A program made the position numbers and the translations under genes. DNA of 64,000 bases, from assembly GCF_014904735.1 (NCBI RefSeq), contig NZ_JACZCR010000004.1, positions 1 to 64,000 of the forward strand, written 5' to 3'. Shown here in pieces: positions 28,880-36,258 of the stretch. The stretch's first letter is position 1; every line of letters begins with the position of its first letter. The notes beneath the pieces were generated by a model. It saw nothing but the letters and a program-made list of their open reading frames with translations. It searched no databases and had not been told where the DNA came from. The DNA is from Microbulbifer hainanensis (GTDB lineage: Bacteria; Pseudomonadota; Gammaproteobacteria; Pseudomonadales; Cellvibrionaceae).

Positions 28880-29536
28880 TTACTTCGCTGGTGACTTCGT
28901 GAAGCGCAGGTAAGGCAGCTTGATATCAATCGCTCCGAATTTTTCCTTCGCCTGTTCATCGTTCAAGCTCAGCGCCACAATCACGTCCTGACCCTGCACC
29001 CAGTTTGCCGGCGTTGCTATCGGTGTGTTGTCAGTCGCCTGCACAGCATCCAGCGCACGCAAAATCTCGGCAAAGTTTCGGCCTACGGACATCGGATAAG
29101 ACATGGTGAGACGGATCTTCTTATCTGGACCGATAATAAACACCGTCCGTACAGTGGCACTATCCGCTGGAGTCCGGCCATCGGGTAAATAGGCATCGGC
29201 AGGCAGCATATCGTAGAGTTTGGATACTTCCAGGGAGGCGTCGTCGATAATCGGGAAGTTAGCGGGGGCACCGGAAAATGCCTCAATGTCGCGCTTCCAT
29301 TTCTTGTGATCTTCAACACTGTCAACAGAAACTCCCATCACCTTGGTATTGCGCTTGGTAAATTCCGGAGCTAGCTGAGCAACTGCACCAAACTCCGTCG
29401 TGCAAACTGGCGTGAAATCCTTCGGGTGCGAAAACAGGATGGCATAGCTGTCGCCGATCCATTCATGAAAATTAATCTTTCCTTCTGTTGAGTCTGCGGT
29501 GAAATCTGGAGCGACATCGTTGATGCGAATAGACAT
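28880..29536 (-). CDS. 1-Cys peroxiredoxin (Prx6 family)
   Basis: Thiol peroxidase that reduces hydrogen peroxide and organic hydroperoxides. The 218-residue protein has the Prx6-type active site HPKDFTPVCTTE with peroxidatic C45, which is its only cysteine, so it is a true 1-Cys enzyme. The C-terminal arm VQGQDVIVALSLNDEQAKEK is typical of the Prx6 branch and longer than AhpC/Bcp. No regulator such as OxyR is adjacent. msrA, another oxidative-damage gene, lies 1 kb away on the same strand. Confidence 0.95.
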   Translation of the reverse strand: MSIRINDVAPDFTADSTEGKINFHEWIGDSYAILFSHPKDFTPVCTTEFGAVAQLAPEFTKRNTKVMGVSVDSVEDHKKWKRDIEAFSGAPANFPIIDDASLEVSKLYDMLPADAYLPDGRTPADSATVRTVFIIGPDKKIRLTMSYPMSVGRNFAEILRALDAVQATDNTPIATPANWVQGQDVIVALSLNDEQAKEKFGAIDIKLPYLRFTKSPAK

Positions 29537-29909
29537 GAATACTGATCCTCAGTTGATATGCGAAATAGCTATCTAGCCATTGATTCCTTGCTACTTCTTA
29601 CCCACAGGAGTAACGAGCATATTTCTGTTAAGTCAAAAGTCAATTTTTTACCACGCAGTGCTATCGTGTCGAAAAGCACGCCGGCTAAGGTGCATATTTT
29701 GACTCCAGCAAAGTAGACACCATCATCCCGCACACTGGCAGGTATCGCACCAAAAGCAGCCACCTCCCTTTTGACTGTCGATAGCGCGAGAAAGATAAGG
29801 CATACCATTAATCGGAGCAGTGTTATTCTGTCTTCAAATGACGCACTGTACCGGGATACACGGAAACGGAGCTAAGAACTCGATAATTGGAATCAGGTGG
29901 TTTTTTCTT
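29537..29909. other. Intergenic region without a supported gene
   Basis: This 373-bp gap between peroxiredoxin and the SnoaL-like gene is lower in GC than its surroundings. It contains a 79-codon open frame on the minus strand with no ribosome binding site or recognisable family. The promoters of the two divergent genes should lie here; none can be placed with confidence. Confidence 0.6.
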
Positions 29910-30419
29910 ATGGCTATTCGGGATATTTTTTGGACAAAAGGTTGGATATTGTCATTGTTGCTCGTAATGCTGGCAGGGTCGGCATGGTCCGCCGCGGACT
30001 CCAGGTCCGAAGAAGCGGCCGTGGCCGCGCAACTGGATAAGTTCCATAAAGCAGCATCGAGAGCCGACTTTGATGGTTACTTTAGCTTGTTTAGCAAAGG
30101 CGGTGTTTTCATCGGCACAGATGCAAAAGAGCGCTGGACGGTCGATGAATTCAAAAAGTTTGTGAAACCCTATTTCAGCAAAGGCAAAGGCTGGACCTAT
30201 GTACCGAGGGATCGCACGATTGTGATTCACGGCGATGTCGCCTGGTTCGATGAGCTCCTGGACAATGAGTCATATGGGGAGTGCCGTGGCAGTGGCGTTC
30301 TGGTGAAGGAAGATGGGCAGTGGAAGATCGCCCAATACAACTTACATTTTCCAGTCCCTAACGACGTGGCCAAGCAAATTACAAAAATCATCAAAGAACA
30401 CCAGGCAGATAAAGAATAA
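29910..30419 (+). CDS. Exported SnoaL/NTF2-like protein
   Basis: Secreted or periplasmic protein of 169 residues: a signal peptide (hydrophobic core ILSLLLVMLAGSAWSA, residues 13-28) followed by one NTF2-like cone-fold domain. Family pattern: AAVAAQLDKFHKAASRADFD, then GVFIGTD, WTVDEFKKFVKPYF and GVLVKEDGQWKIAQYNLH. These domains bind small ligands or serve as isomerases; no catalytic residue can be assigned. The ATG at 29910 has AGGTGG nine bases before it and starts the signal peptide; upstream in-frame codons would add 30 unlikely residues. It is convergent with msrA. Confidence 0.82.
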   Translation: MAIRDIFWTKGWILSLLLVMLAGSAWSAADSRSEEAAVAAQLDKFHKAASRADFDGYFSLFSKGGVFIGTDAKERWTVDEFKKFVKPYFSKGKGWTYVPRDRTIVIHGDVAWFDELLDNESYGECRGSGVLVKEDGQWKIAQYNLHFPVPNDVAKQITKIIKEHQADKE

Positions 30420-30519
30420 TAGAAAGCTTTAAAATTTACTGATTTTGACCAACTGTCATTCAAGTCCAATACGATTAAATCGGCAATCGCACTAATTTCC
30501 TGTCAATTTGTGGTCGATC

Positions 30520-31116
30520 TCAGTGGGAGGGCGCGCTACCCCAGAGCTCTTGCAGGCGCTCATCCCGCCCACAGCGATAGCGATAGTACTTGTAGCGGAG
30601 TGGATTGCGCTGGTAGAAATTCTGGTGATAGTCCTCCGCCGGATAAAAGGTACTGGCCGGCGCGATCCTGGTCACAACACGCTTACCCAGATTGGCCGCC
30701 ACCTGTGCCTTGCTTGCCTCAGCTTCTGCCTTCTCCTCGGGTGTGGCATAAAAGATTTCACTGCGATACTGGTCGCCCCGGTCGCAGAACTGACCGCCGG
30801 AATCCAGTGGATCCACATTGCGCCAGAATACCTGCAACAGCTCCGCGTAGCTGACTTTGTCGGCGTCATAAGTAACCTGCACCACTTCGGCGTGACCGGT
30901 GCCACCTGCCGATACCTGCTCATAAGTGGGATTTTTCACATGGCCGCCGCTGTAACCGGAGGTGGTAGCCACCACACCGTCGACACGGTCGAACGGACCT
31001 TCCATGCACCAGAAGCAACCACCGGCAAATACTGCAGTGCGTATATTCTTGGTCTCATCCGCGGCCAGCGCCACAGCGGAAACAAGGGCCAGAAAGACAA
31101 TGGTCAGCCAGCGCAT
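30520..31116 (-). CDS. msrA: Exported methionine sulfoxide reductase A
   Basis: Reduces methionine-S-sulfoxide in oxidised proteins. The 198-residue product contains GGCFWCMEGPF (catalytic C34), GYSGGHVKNPTYEQVSAGGT and TFYPAEDYHQNFYQRNP, all diagnostic. An N-terminal signal peptide (hydrophobic core TIVFLALVSAVALA, cleavage near residue 19) places it in the periplasm, unlike the cytoplasmic E. coli enzyme. C-terminal C182 may be the resolving cysteine. The GAGGAG ribosome binding site is clear. It lies 38 bp downstream of the iron alcohol dehydrogenase gene on the same strand. Confidence 0.95.
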   Translation of the reverse strand: MRWLTIVFLALVSAVALAADETKNIRTAVFAGGCFWCMEGPFDRVDGVVATTSGYSGGHVKNPTYEQVSAGGTGHAEVVQVTYDADKVSYAELLQVFWRNVDPLDSGGQFCDRGDQYRSEIFYATPEEKAEAEASKAQVAANLGKRVVTRIAPASTFYPAEDYHQNFYQRNPLRYKYYRYRCGRDERLQELWGSAPSH

Positions 31117-31154
31117 GATGAATACTCCTCTCTGTTGAACCAGTGTTTTTGACG

Positions 31155-32324
31155 TCAGACCACACCGCGCAGGGCCCGCTCAAACAGCTCGCTGTACTGC
31201 TTCGCATCCAGTTTGCGCGGATTTCCGCCCGCCGACGGATCCGCCGCGGCCATCTGTCCGACTTTTTTCATCTGACGGTTGTCGATACCGATCTCTTCGA
31301 GACTGTGGGGGATACCGATTTCCGTGCGCAATTCCAGCACCCAGTCGAGTACTCCGTCGACACCTTCGTGTGGCAGCCCCAGATAACGCGCCAGTCGCGT
31401 CATGGGTTCGGCGACGGCGTCGCGGTTGGCCTGCAATACATAGGGCATCAGCACGGCGTTCAGCAGGCCGTGGTGCGCGTCGTAAAGCGCCCCCAGCGGA
31501 TGCGCCAGCGCGTGCATGGCGCCCAGGCCCCGCTGGAAGGCCGTGGCCCCCATACTCGATGCAACCAGCATCTGTTGCCGCGCGTCCAGATCGCTGCCAT
31601 CTGCCACCGCGCGCGGGAGGAATTCCCGCACCAGTCGAATGCCCTCCAGAGCAATGCCCTCGGCCATCGGGTGGAAGCCCGGTGAGCAATAGGCCTCGAT
31701 ATTGTGGGACAGCGCATCCATACCGGTGGCCGCGGTGATTGTGGCCGGCAATCCCAGTGTTAGCTCTGCATCGAGAATCACGATCGATGGCAGCATTCGC
31801 GGGTGGAATATGATGCGCTTGACCTGCGCGCCGGTATCGGTGATTACCGAAGAGCGCCCCACCTCTGAACCGGTACCGGCCGTTGTTGGCACGGCGACCA
31901 CCGGCACCATGCCATCTACATCGACGCGTAAAAAGTTATCGCCCTCGTCTTCAAAGTCCCACAGTGGCCGCCGCTGCCCCGCCATCAATGCAATCGCCTT
32001 GCCGGCATCCATCGCCGACCCGCCTCCGAATGCAATAACGCCGTCGTGCCAGCCGGCGCGCAGTGCTTCGACACCGGCGCTTACGTTGTCGCCAGTGGGG
32101 TTGCCCTTGATCTCGGAGAACACATCGATTTTCAGATCGCTTTCGCCACAGTCCAGTAGTACTTGCTGCAGCATCGGCAGTTCGGCGAGACCGGGATCGG
32201 TGACCAGCAGCGGCGCGCGAATACCGAGCTCCGCGCAGGCGCCAGCCAGTTCGCTGACGCGCCCCGGACCCACGCGCATGGCGGTGGGGTAATTCCAGTT
32301 GGTGTGAAAGTATTGAGTGTTCAT
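31155..32324 (-). CDS. Iron-containing alcohol dehydrogenase
   Basis: Group III NAD(P)-linked, iron-dependent alcohol dehydrogenase, 389 residues. Nucleotide-binding GGGSAMDAGKAIA and the metal-ligand segments TGMDALSHNIEAYCS and AMHALAHPLGALYDAHHG are intact. Its ATG overlaps the aldehyde dehydrogenase stop by four bases (ATGA). It would oxidise an alcohol to the aldehyde used by its neighbour, or reduce excess aldehyde. It is the third gene of the ligase-aldehyde dehydrogenase-alcohol dehydrogenase operon. Substrate is unknown. Confidence 0.92.
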   Translation of the reverse strand: MNTQYFHTNWNYPTAMRVGPGRVSELAGACAELGIRAPLLVTDPGLAELPMLQQVLLDCGESDLKIDVFSEIKGNPTGDNVSAGVEALRAGWHDGVIAFGGGSAMDAGKAIALMAGQRRPLWDFEDEGDNFLRVDVDGMVPVVAVPTTAGTGSEVGRSSVITDTGAQVKRIIFHPRMLPSIVILDAELTLGLPATITAATGMDALSHNIEAYCSPGFHPMAEGIALEGIRLVREFLPRAVADGSDLDARQQMLVASSMGATAFQRGLGAMHALAHPLGALYDAHHGLLNAVLMPYVLQANRDAVAEPMTRLARYLGLPHEGVDGVLDWVLELRTEIGIPHSLEEIGIDNRQMKKVGQMAAADPSAGGNPRKLDAKQYSELFERALRGVV

Positions 32325-33709
32325 GGTTGAAGTTTGAAGTGAAAGGATTTGGGGCGGGTGAGCTGCTCAAAGCCAACCCGGGAGAGGGTGCAACCGCGCC
32401 CGGACTTCTTGACGCCGGTCCAGGCCAGTTCCGGATCCAGGTAATCGCAGCGGTTCAAAAACACGGTACCGGCTTCCAGACGTTCACCCAGTGTCAGCGA
32501 CGCCTGTTCATCGCGGCTGTAAATAGCGGCGGTCAGGCCGAAGTCACTGTCGTTCATCAGCCCCAGGGCTTCACCGTCGTCGCGCACTTTCTGCACGCCG
32601 AGTACCGGGCCAAAGGATTCCTCGTGCATCACGCGCATTTCGCTACTGACACCAGTGAGCAGTTGCGGCGCCATGTAGGGCGTGCCGCGCTGGTCCAGCG
32701 GAAAATTCCGTGGATCAATATGCGCCGTCGCACCGGCGGCAACGGCTTCGTCGATCTGGGTGCGCACGAAGTCCGCCGCTTCAGCGCGCACCAGCGGGCC
32801 GAGCGTGGTATCCGGATTGTCGGGGCGACCGAGTCGATACTGTCGCACCAGTTCCGCCGCGCGACTGACAAATTCGTCGAACAGGCTTTCGTGCACATAG
32901 GCTCTTTCGATACCGCAGCAGGACTGGCCGGAATTGAAGAAAGCTCCGTCGATGACACTGTCCACTGCGAGATCCAGGTCGGCATCGGCGCGCACATAGG
33001 CGGGATCTTTCCCGCCCAATTCCAGCCCGACAGTGGCAAAGCGTCCCGCCGCAGCGCGCTCTACCATCGCGCCGCCGGGGACCGATCCGGTAAAGGCTAT
33101 ATGGTCAATTTCCGCCGCGCGCACCAGGCGCTCGGTGTCGCCGTGACTCAGATGCAGATAACGGAAAACGCCCTGAGGCAGGCCCGCCGCGGCAAAGGCT
33201 TCCACCATGCGCTCGGCGCACAGCGGTGTCTGCGCGGAGTGTTTCAGTATCACCGCATTGCCGGCGAGCAACGCCGGCACCACCGCATTGACGGCGGTGA
33301 GGTAGGGGTAATTCCACGGTGCGATTACCAGTGCCACACCGAGTGGCTCGCGACGGATAAAGCGCGTAAATCCTTTCTTTTCCGGTAGCCGGATATCGGC
33401 CAGTGCCTCCTCGGCAATATCCGCCATGGTGTTGGCGCGCTCGGCAAAACCGAGAACTTCCCCCGCAGCAAAGCGGATCGGGCGGCCCATCATCCAGCAG
33501 AGCTCCTCACCGAGTTGCGCCTGGCGGTCAGTAAAGGCCGTCACCGCCTGATGCACGATCGCGACTCGCTCCGCCAACGGAGTCCGCTTCCAGGCGAGCT
33601 GGGCGCCGCTGGCCGTATCGAGTGTCGTGCGAATTTCATCGTCAGTGGCAAGCGGTCGCTCCACATAGATCGAGTTGTCGACCGGAGAAATGCATTGCAG
33701 TGTGCTCAT
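32321..33709 (-). CDS. NAD(P)-dependent aldehyde dehydrogenase
   Basis: Aldehyde dehydrogenase of 462 residues starting at the ATG at 33709 (MSTLQCISPVDNS). The catalytic cysteine is in NSGQSCCGIERAYV and the general base glutamate in GLELGGKDPAYV; IAPWNYPYLTAVNAVVPALL forms the cofactor-site strand. The upstream glutamine-synthetase-like gene ends 13 bp before it, and its own end overlaps the alcohol dehydrogenase start. By context it probably oxidises a gamma-glutamylated or free amino-aldehyde. An earlier start at 33808 would run into the ligase gene. Confidence 0.92.
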   Translation of the reverse strand: MSTLQCISPVDNSIYVERPLATDDEIRTTLDTASGAQLAWKRTPLAERVAIVHQAVTAFTDRQAQLGEELCWMMGRPIRFAAGEVLGFAERANTMADIAEEALADIRLPEKKGFTRFIRREPLGVALVIAPWNYPYLTAVNAVVPALLAGNAVILKHSAQTPLCAERMVEAFAAAGLPQGVFRYLHLSHGDTERLVRAAEIDHIAFTGSVPGGAMVERAAAGRFATVGLELGGKDPAYVRADADLDLAVDSVIDGAFFNSGQSCCGIERAYVHESLFDEFVSRAAELVRQYRLGRPDNPDTTLGPLVRAEAADFVRTQIDEAVAAGATAHIDPRNFPLDQRGTPYMAPQLLTGVSSEMRVMHEESFGPVLGVQKVRDDGEALGLMNDSDFGLTAAIYSRDEQASLTLGERLEAGTVFLNRCDYLDPELAWTGVKKSGRGCTLSRVGFEQLTRPKSFHFKLQP

Positions 33710-33722
33710 GGTATTAAGGTGC

Positions 33723-35096
33723 TCAGATGATTTCGAAGTAGCGGTCCAGTTCCCAGTCGCTGACGTGACGGCGGTACTCCCGCTCCTCCCACTCGCGACT
33801 GGCCGCAAAATGCTCGACGAAACTGCTGCCGAACAGCTCCCGCGCTGCTTCCGAGCTCTTTAGTCGCTGCGCCGACTCCCACAGGGTGCGCGGCAGCGCC
33901 AGCTCCGCCGGCTGTTCCAGTGCGTAGGCGTTGCCCGCCACCGGCTCCCCCGGCTCCCACTGGTGCAACACGCCGTAGAGCCCGGAGCCGAGCGCCGCCG
34001 CCAGCGCTAGGTATGGATTGGCGTCCGCGGCGCCGAGGCGGTACTCGGTGCGCTGGGACTTGTCGCTGCCGGGAATCACCCGCAGCGCCGCAGTGCGGTT
34101 TTCTACCCCCCAGGTGGCATCGGTGGGCGCCCAGAAACCCGGCACCAGGCGCCGGTAGCTGTTCACCGTGGGGGCCATCATGCTGAGAAGTTCCGGCATC
34201 AACCGCTGCTGGCCGGCCAGGAAGTGGCGCTGTACCGCACTCATGTTGCGCGGCTCCCTGGGATCGTAAAAGGCAGATGTGCCGCCGTCGCGATTCCGCA
34301 GGGACAGGTGGATATGGCCGCTCTGCCCGGGGTAATCCCCGGACCATTTAGCCATGAAGGTAGCCATCAGGCCGTTGCGCTGGGCCAGCACCTTGATAAA
34401 GGTCTTGAACAGGGCCGCCTTGTCCGCCGCCGCTTCGGCTCCGTCGACGGTAATCGCTGCCTCCAGCACACCGGGGCCGGTTTCCGTGTGCAGCCCCTCG
34501 ATGGGAAAGTCCATCTGCTCGCCCAGGTCTAGGATTTGCCGATACAGCTCGGCGTGCACCGAATTGCGGATCACCGAATAACCGAACCAGTCCGGGGTAA
34601 AGGGCTTCAGGTTGCGGAAGCCCTTATCGCGGGCGCTATCCGGGGTTTCGTCGAACAGGAAAAACTCGTACTCCAGTGCCGCCTGCGGGTCGAATCCAGC
34701 CTCGCGACAGCGCTCGATCACGCGGCGTAAGGTCGCGCGCGGGCAGACCGTTTCAGCCTGCTGATCGAATTCCGCCAGGAACAGCAACATGCCGTCCTCG
34801 AAGGGCACCGCCCGGCAGCTCGCCGGCAGTATCCGCACTGGCGCATCCGGGTAACCGGTGTGCCAGCCGGTGTACTGGGCGTTGTCGTAGAGCTGGTCCT
34901 TTACATCCCACCCCAGCACCACATCGCAGAAAGAGAAACCGTGTTCCAGGGCAGAGAAGAACTTGTCGCGGCTCATATACTTGCCACGCATAACGCCGTC
35001 GTTGTCGAACAGGCCCACTTTGACGTGACTGAGGTTACGCTCCTCGACGATGCTGCGGGCATCCTCGGGGGTCCGGACATCCCGTGGATTCAACAT
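33723..35096 (-). CDS. Glutamine synthetase-like amine ligase (PuuA type)
   Basis: Glutamine-synthetase family enzyme, 457 residues, of the catabolic branch that gamma-glutamylates amines such as putrescine. Family motifs: ALEYEFFLFDETP, HTETGPGVLEAAI, GDYPGQSGHIHLSL, NSYRRLVPGFWAPT and RTEYRLGAADANPYLALAAA. No adenylylation-site tyrosine loop of GlnA is evident. The ATG at 35096 has GAGG six bases upstream; an ATG at 35108 is also in frame. The operon continues with aldehyde and alcohol dehydrogenases, but no PuuB oxidase or PuuD hydrolase is here. Amine or amino-alcohol use is inferred. Confidence 0.88.
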   Translation of the reverse strand: MLNPRDVRTPEDARSIVEERNLSHVKVGLFDNDGVMRGKYMSRDKFFSALEHGFSFCDVVLGWDVKDQLYDNAQYTGWHTGYPDAPVRILPASCRAVPFEDGMLLFLAEFDQQAETVCPRATLRRVIERCREAGFDPQAALEYEFFLFDETPDSARDKGFRNLKPFTPDWFGYSVIRNSVHAELYRQILDLGEQMDFPIEGLHTETGPGVLEAAITVDGAEAAADKAALFKTFIKVLAQRNGLMATFMAKWSGDYPGQSGHIHLSLRNRDGGTSAFYDPREPRNMSAVQRHFLAGQQRLMPELLSMMAPTVNSYRRLVPGFWAPTDATWGVENRTAALRVIPGSDKSQRTEYRLGAADANPYLALAAALGSGLYGVLHQWEPGEPVAGNAYALEQPAELALPRTLWESAQRLKSSEAARELFGSSFVEHFAASREWEEREYRRHVSDWELDRYFEII

Positions 35097-35102
35097 GGCT
35101 TG

Positions 35103-35115
35103 CCTCATTGTTGTT
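35103..35115 (-). promoter_or_regulatory. AANAAN motif fused to the amine-ligase ribosome binding site
   Basis: The minus strand reads AACAACAAT (35115-35107) immediately followed by GAGG (35106-35103), six bases before the ATG at 35096. The AANAANAA match touching the Shine-Dalgarno site is the usual layout of Hfq/Crc-repressed catabolic genes in Pseudomonas. Repression here is inference. Confidence 0.5.
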
Positions 35116-35298
35116 ATGGCGAAGTGATGGCGATGAGATACAGGATAGACCCGCCACGGGCGACTGGCGGCCGGGCCCCCGGCCGATTTGCAGCAGAAAC
35201 CCGCCTGGGACGCCGGATTCCACCGCTTTCCGCCGCCGGGCGCAGGGTTTATAATCCGCGCTCCCAATTTTTCGTCCACTTTTTAGTCAGGAACAGCA

Positions 35299-35835
35299 AT
35301 GAGCTTCGACAAGGTTTCCGCAGGTAAAGACCTGCCCAACGATATCAACGTCATCATCGAGATCCCCGCCAACCACGACCCGATCAAGTACGAAGTGGAC
35401 AAGGACGCGGACGCGGTATTCGTAGACCGTTTCGTAGCCACCCCGATGTTCTACCCGGCCAACTACGGTTACGTGCCGCAGACCCTGTCCGAAGACGGCG
35501 ACCCCCTGGACGTGCTGGTCGTGGCCCCCTACCCGGTTATGGTCGGTTCCGTAATCCGCTCCCGCGTCATCGGCGTACTGAACATGACCGATGAGTCCGG
35601 CGTAGACGCCAAACTGCTGGCGGTACCCCACACCAAGCTGACCAAGTTGTACGACCACGTTCAGGAAATCGGCGACCTGCCGGAACTGCTGATCAAGCAG
35701 ATCGAGCACTACTTCGAGAACTACAAGGCGCTGGAAGCCGACAAGTGGGTGAAGGTAGACGGCTGGGCCGATGCCGAAGCCGCGCGCAAAGAAGTGATGG
35801 CTTCCCGCGAGCGTTACCTGAAGGAAGAAGGCTGA
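35299..35835 (+). CDS. ppa: Inorganic pyrophosphatase
   Basis: Soluble family I pyrophosphatase, 178 residues, which hydrolyses PPi from biosynthetic reactions. Conserved active-site segments are [36 protein letters not shown] and the C-terminal [18 protein letters not shown]. The ATG follows CAGGAA. It is divergent from the amine-ligase operon and has its own terminator. Its presence in a genome with a PPi-type phosphofructokinase means the two enzymes compete for pyrophosphate. Confidence 0.97.
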   Translation: MSFDKVSAGKDLPNDINVIIEIPANHDPIKYEVDKDADAVFVDRFVATPMFYPANYGYVPQTLSEDGDPLDVLVVAPYPVMVGSVIRSRVIGVLNMTDESGVDAKLLAVPHTKLTKLYDHVQEIGDLPELLIKQIEHYFENYKALEADKWVKVDGWADAEAARKEVMASRERYLKEEG

Positions 35836-35855
35836 GTTTTCTCAGACCTCTGCTG

Positions 35856-35883
35856 AAAAAACCGGCCTCTGGCCGGTTTTTTT
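35856..35883 (+). terminator. Rho-independent terminator of ppa
   Basis: ACCGGCC pairs with GGCCGGT around TCT, preceded by A5 and followed by T7, 20 bases after the ppa stop. Confidence 0.95.
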
Positions 35884-35960
35884 ATGCCGGTTCGAAATCT
35901 GGCTCGGCAGACTAGAGGTCGATAGGCGCCGTCGCACGCACATCTCGCAAAGTCTTGAGA

Positions 35961-36063
35961 AAGATAAAGCTCAATACGCAGGCGCCGATGCCGGGGGCTG
36001 CTTGAGATTGGATAGTCGAACAGGATGCAGGACAAACGGCTTCCGGCAACGGCGCCGCCACAG
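35961..36063. repeat. Dispersed repeat, copy A
   Basis: Two blocks (35979-36007 and 36031-36060) recur in the same order and orientation downstream of TonB receptor 1 (38984-39013 and 39054-39083). Block 2 matches at 25 of 30 positions. This copy lies in the 423-bp gap between ppa and TonB receptor 1, which otherwise holds the ppa terminator and the receptor leader. No transposase is present. Confidence 0.55.
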
Positions 36064-36233
36064 GAACAAAGACGCAGTAACTTAAAAATTATCGATGCGG
36101 GCAAAAAGCAGGTTCGCCCCTCGATGCCCCCACAAAAATTCGGCATTTCTGTCGGGTTATCCAGACCGCTGGCGTTTACTCCCAATGTAGGTACGTGTAC
36201 CTGCGACATGATCAATCAAGATTCGCCAAATCC

Positions 36234-36250
36234 AATAACAATAGACTGGA
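36234..36250 (+). promoter_or_regulatory. AANAAN motif before the ribosome binding site of TonB receptor 1
   Basis: AATAACAATAG (36234-36244) is followed by ACTGGAG, and the ATG lies at 36259. AATAACAA fits the Hfq/Crc AANAANAA consensus. A nutrient receptor would be a sensible target of catabolite repression; this is inference. Confidence 0.5.
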
Positions 36251-36258
36251 GAAACCCG

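Noticed and set aside
29569..29808. 79-codon frame in the gap after the peroxiredoxin gene
   Set aside because: No ribosome binding site, no recognisable family and no helpful context; the length is expected by chance in this gap.
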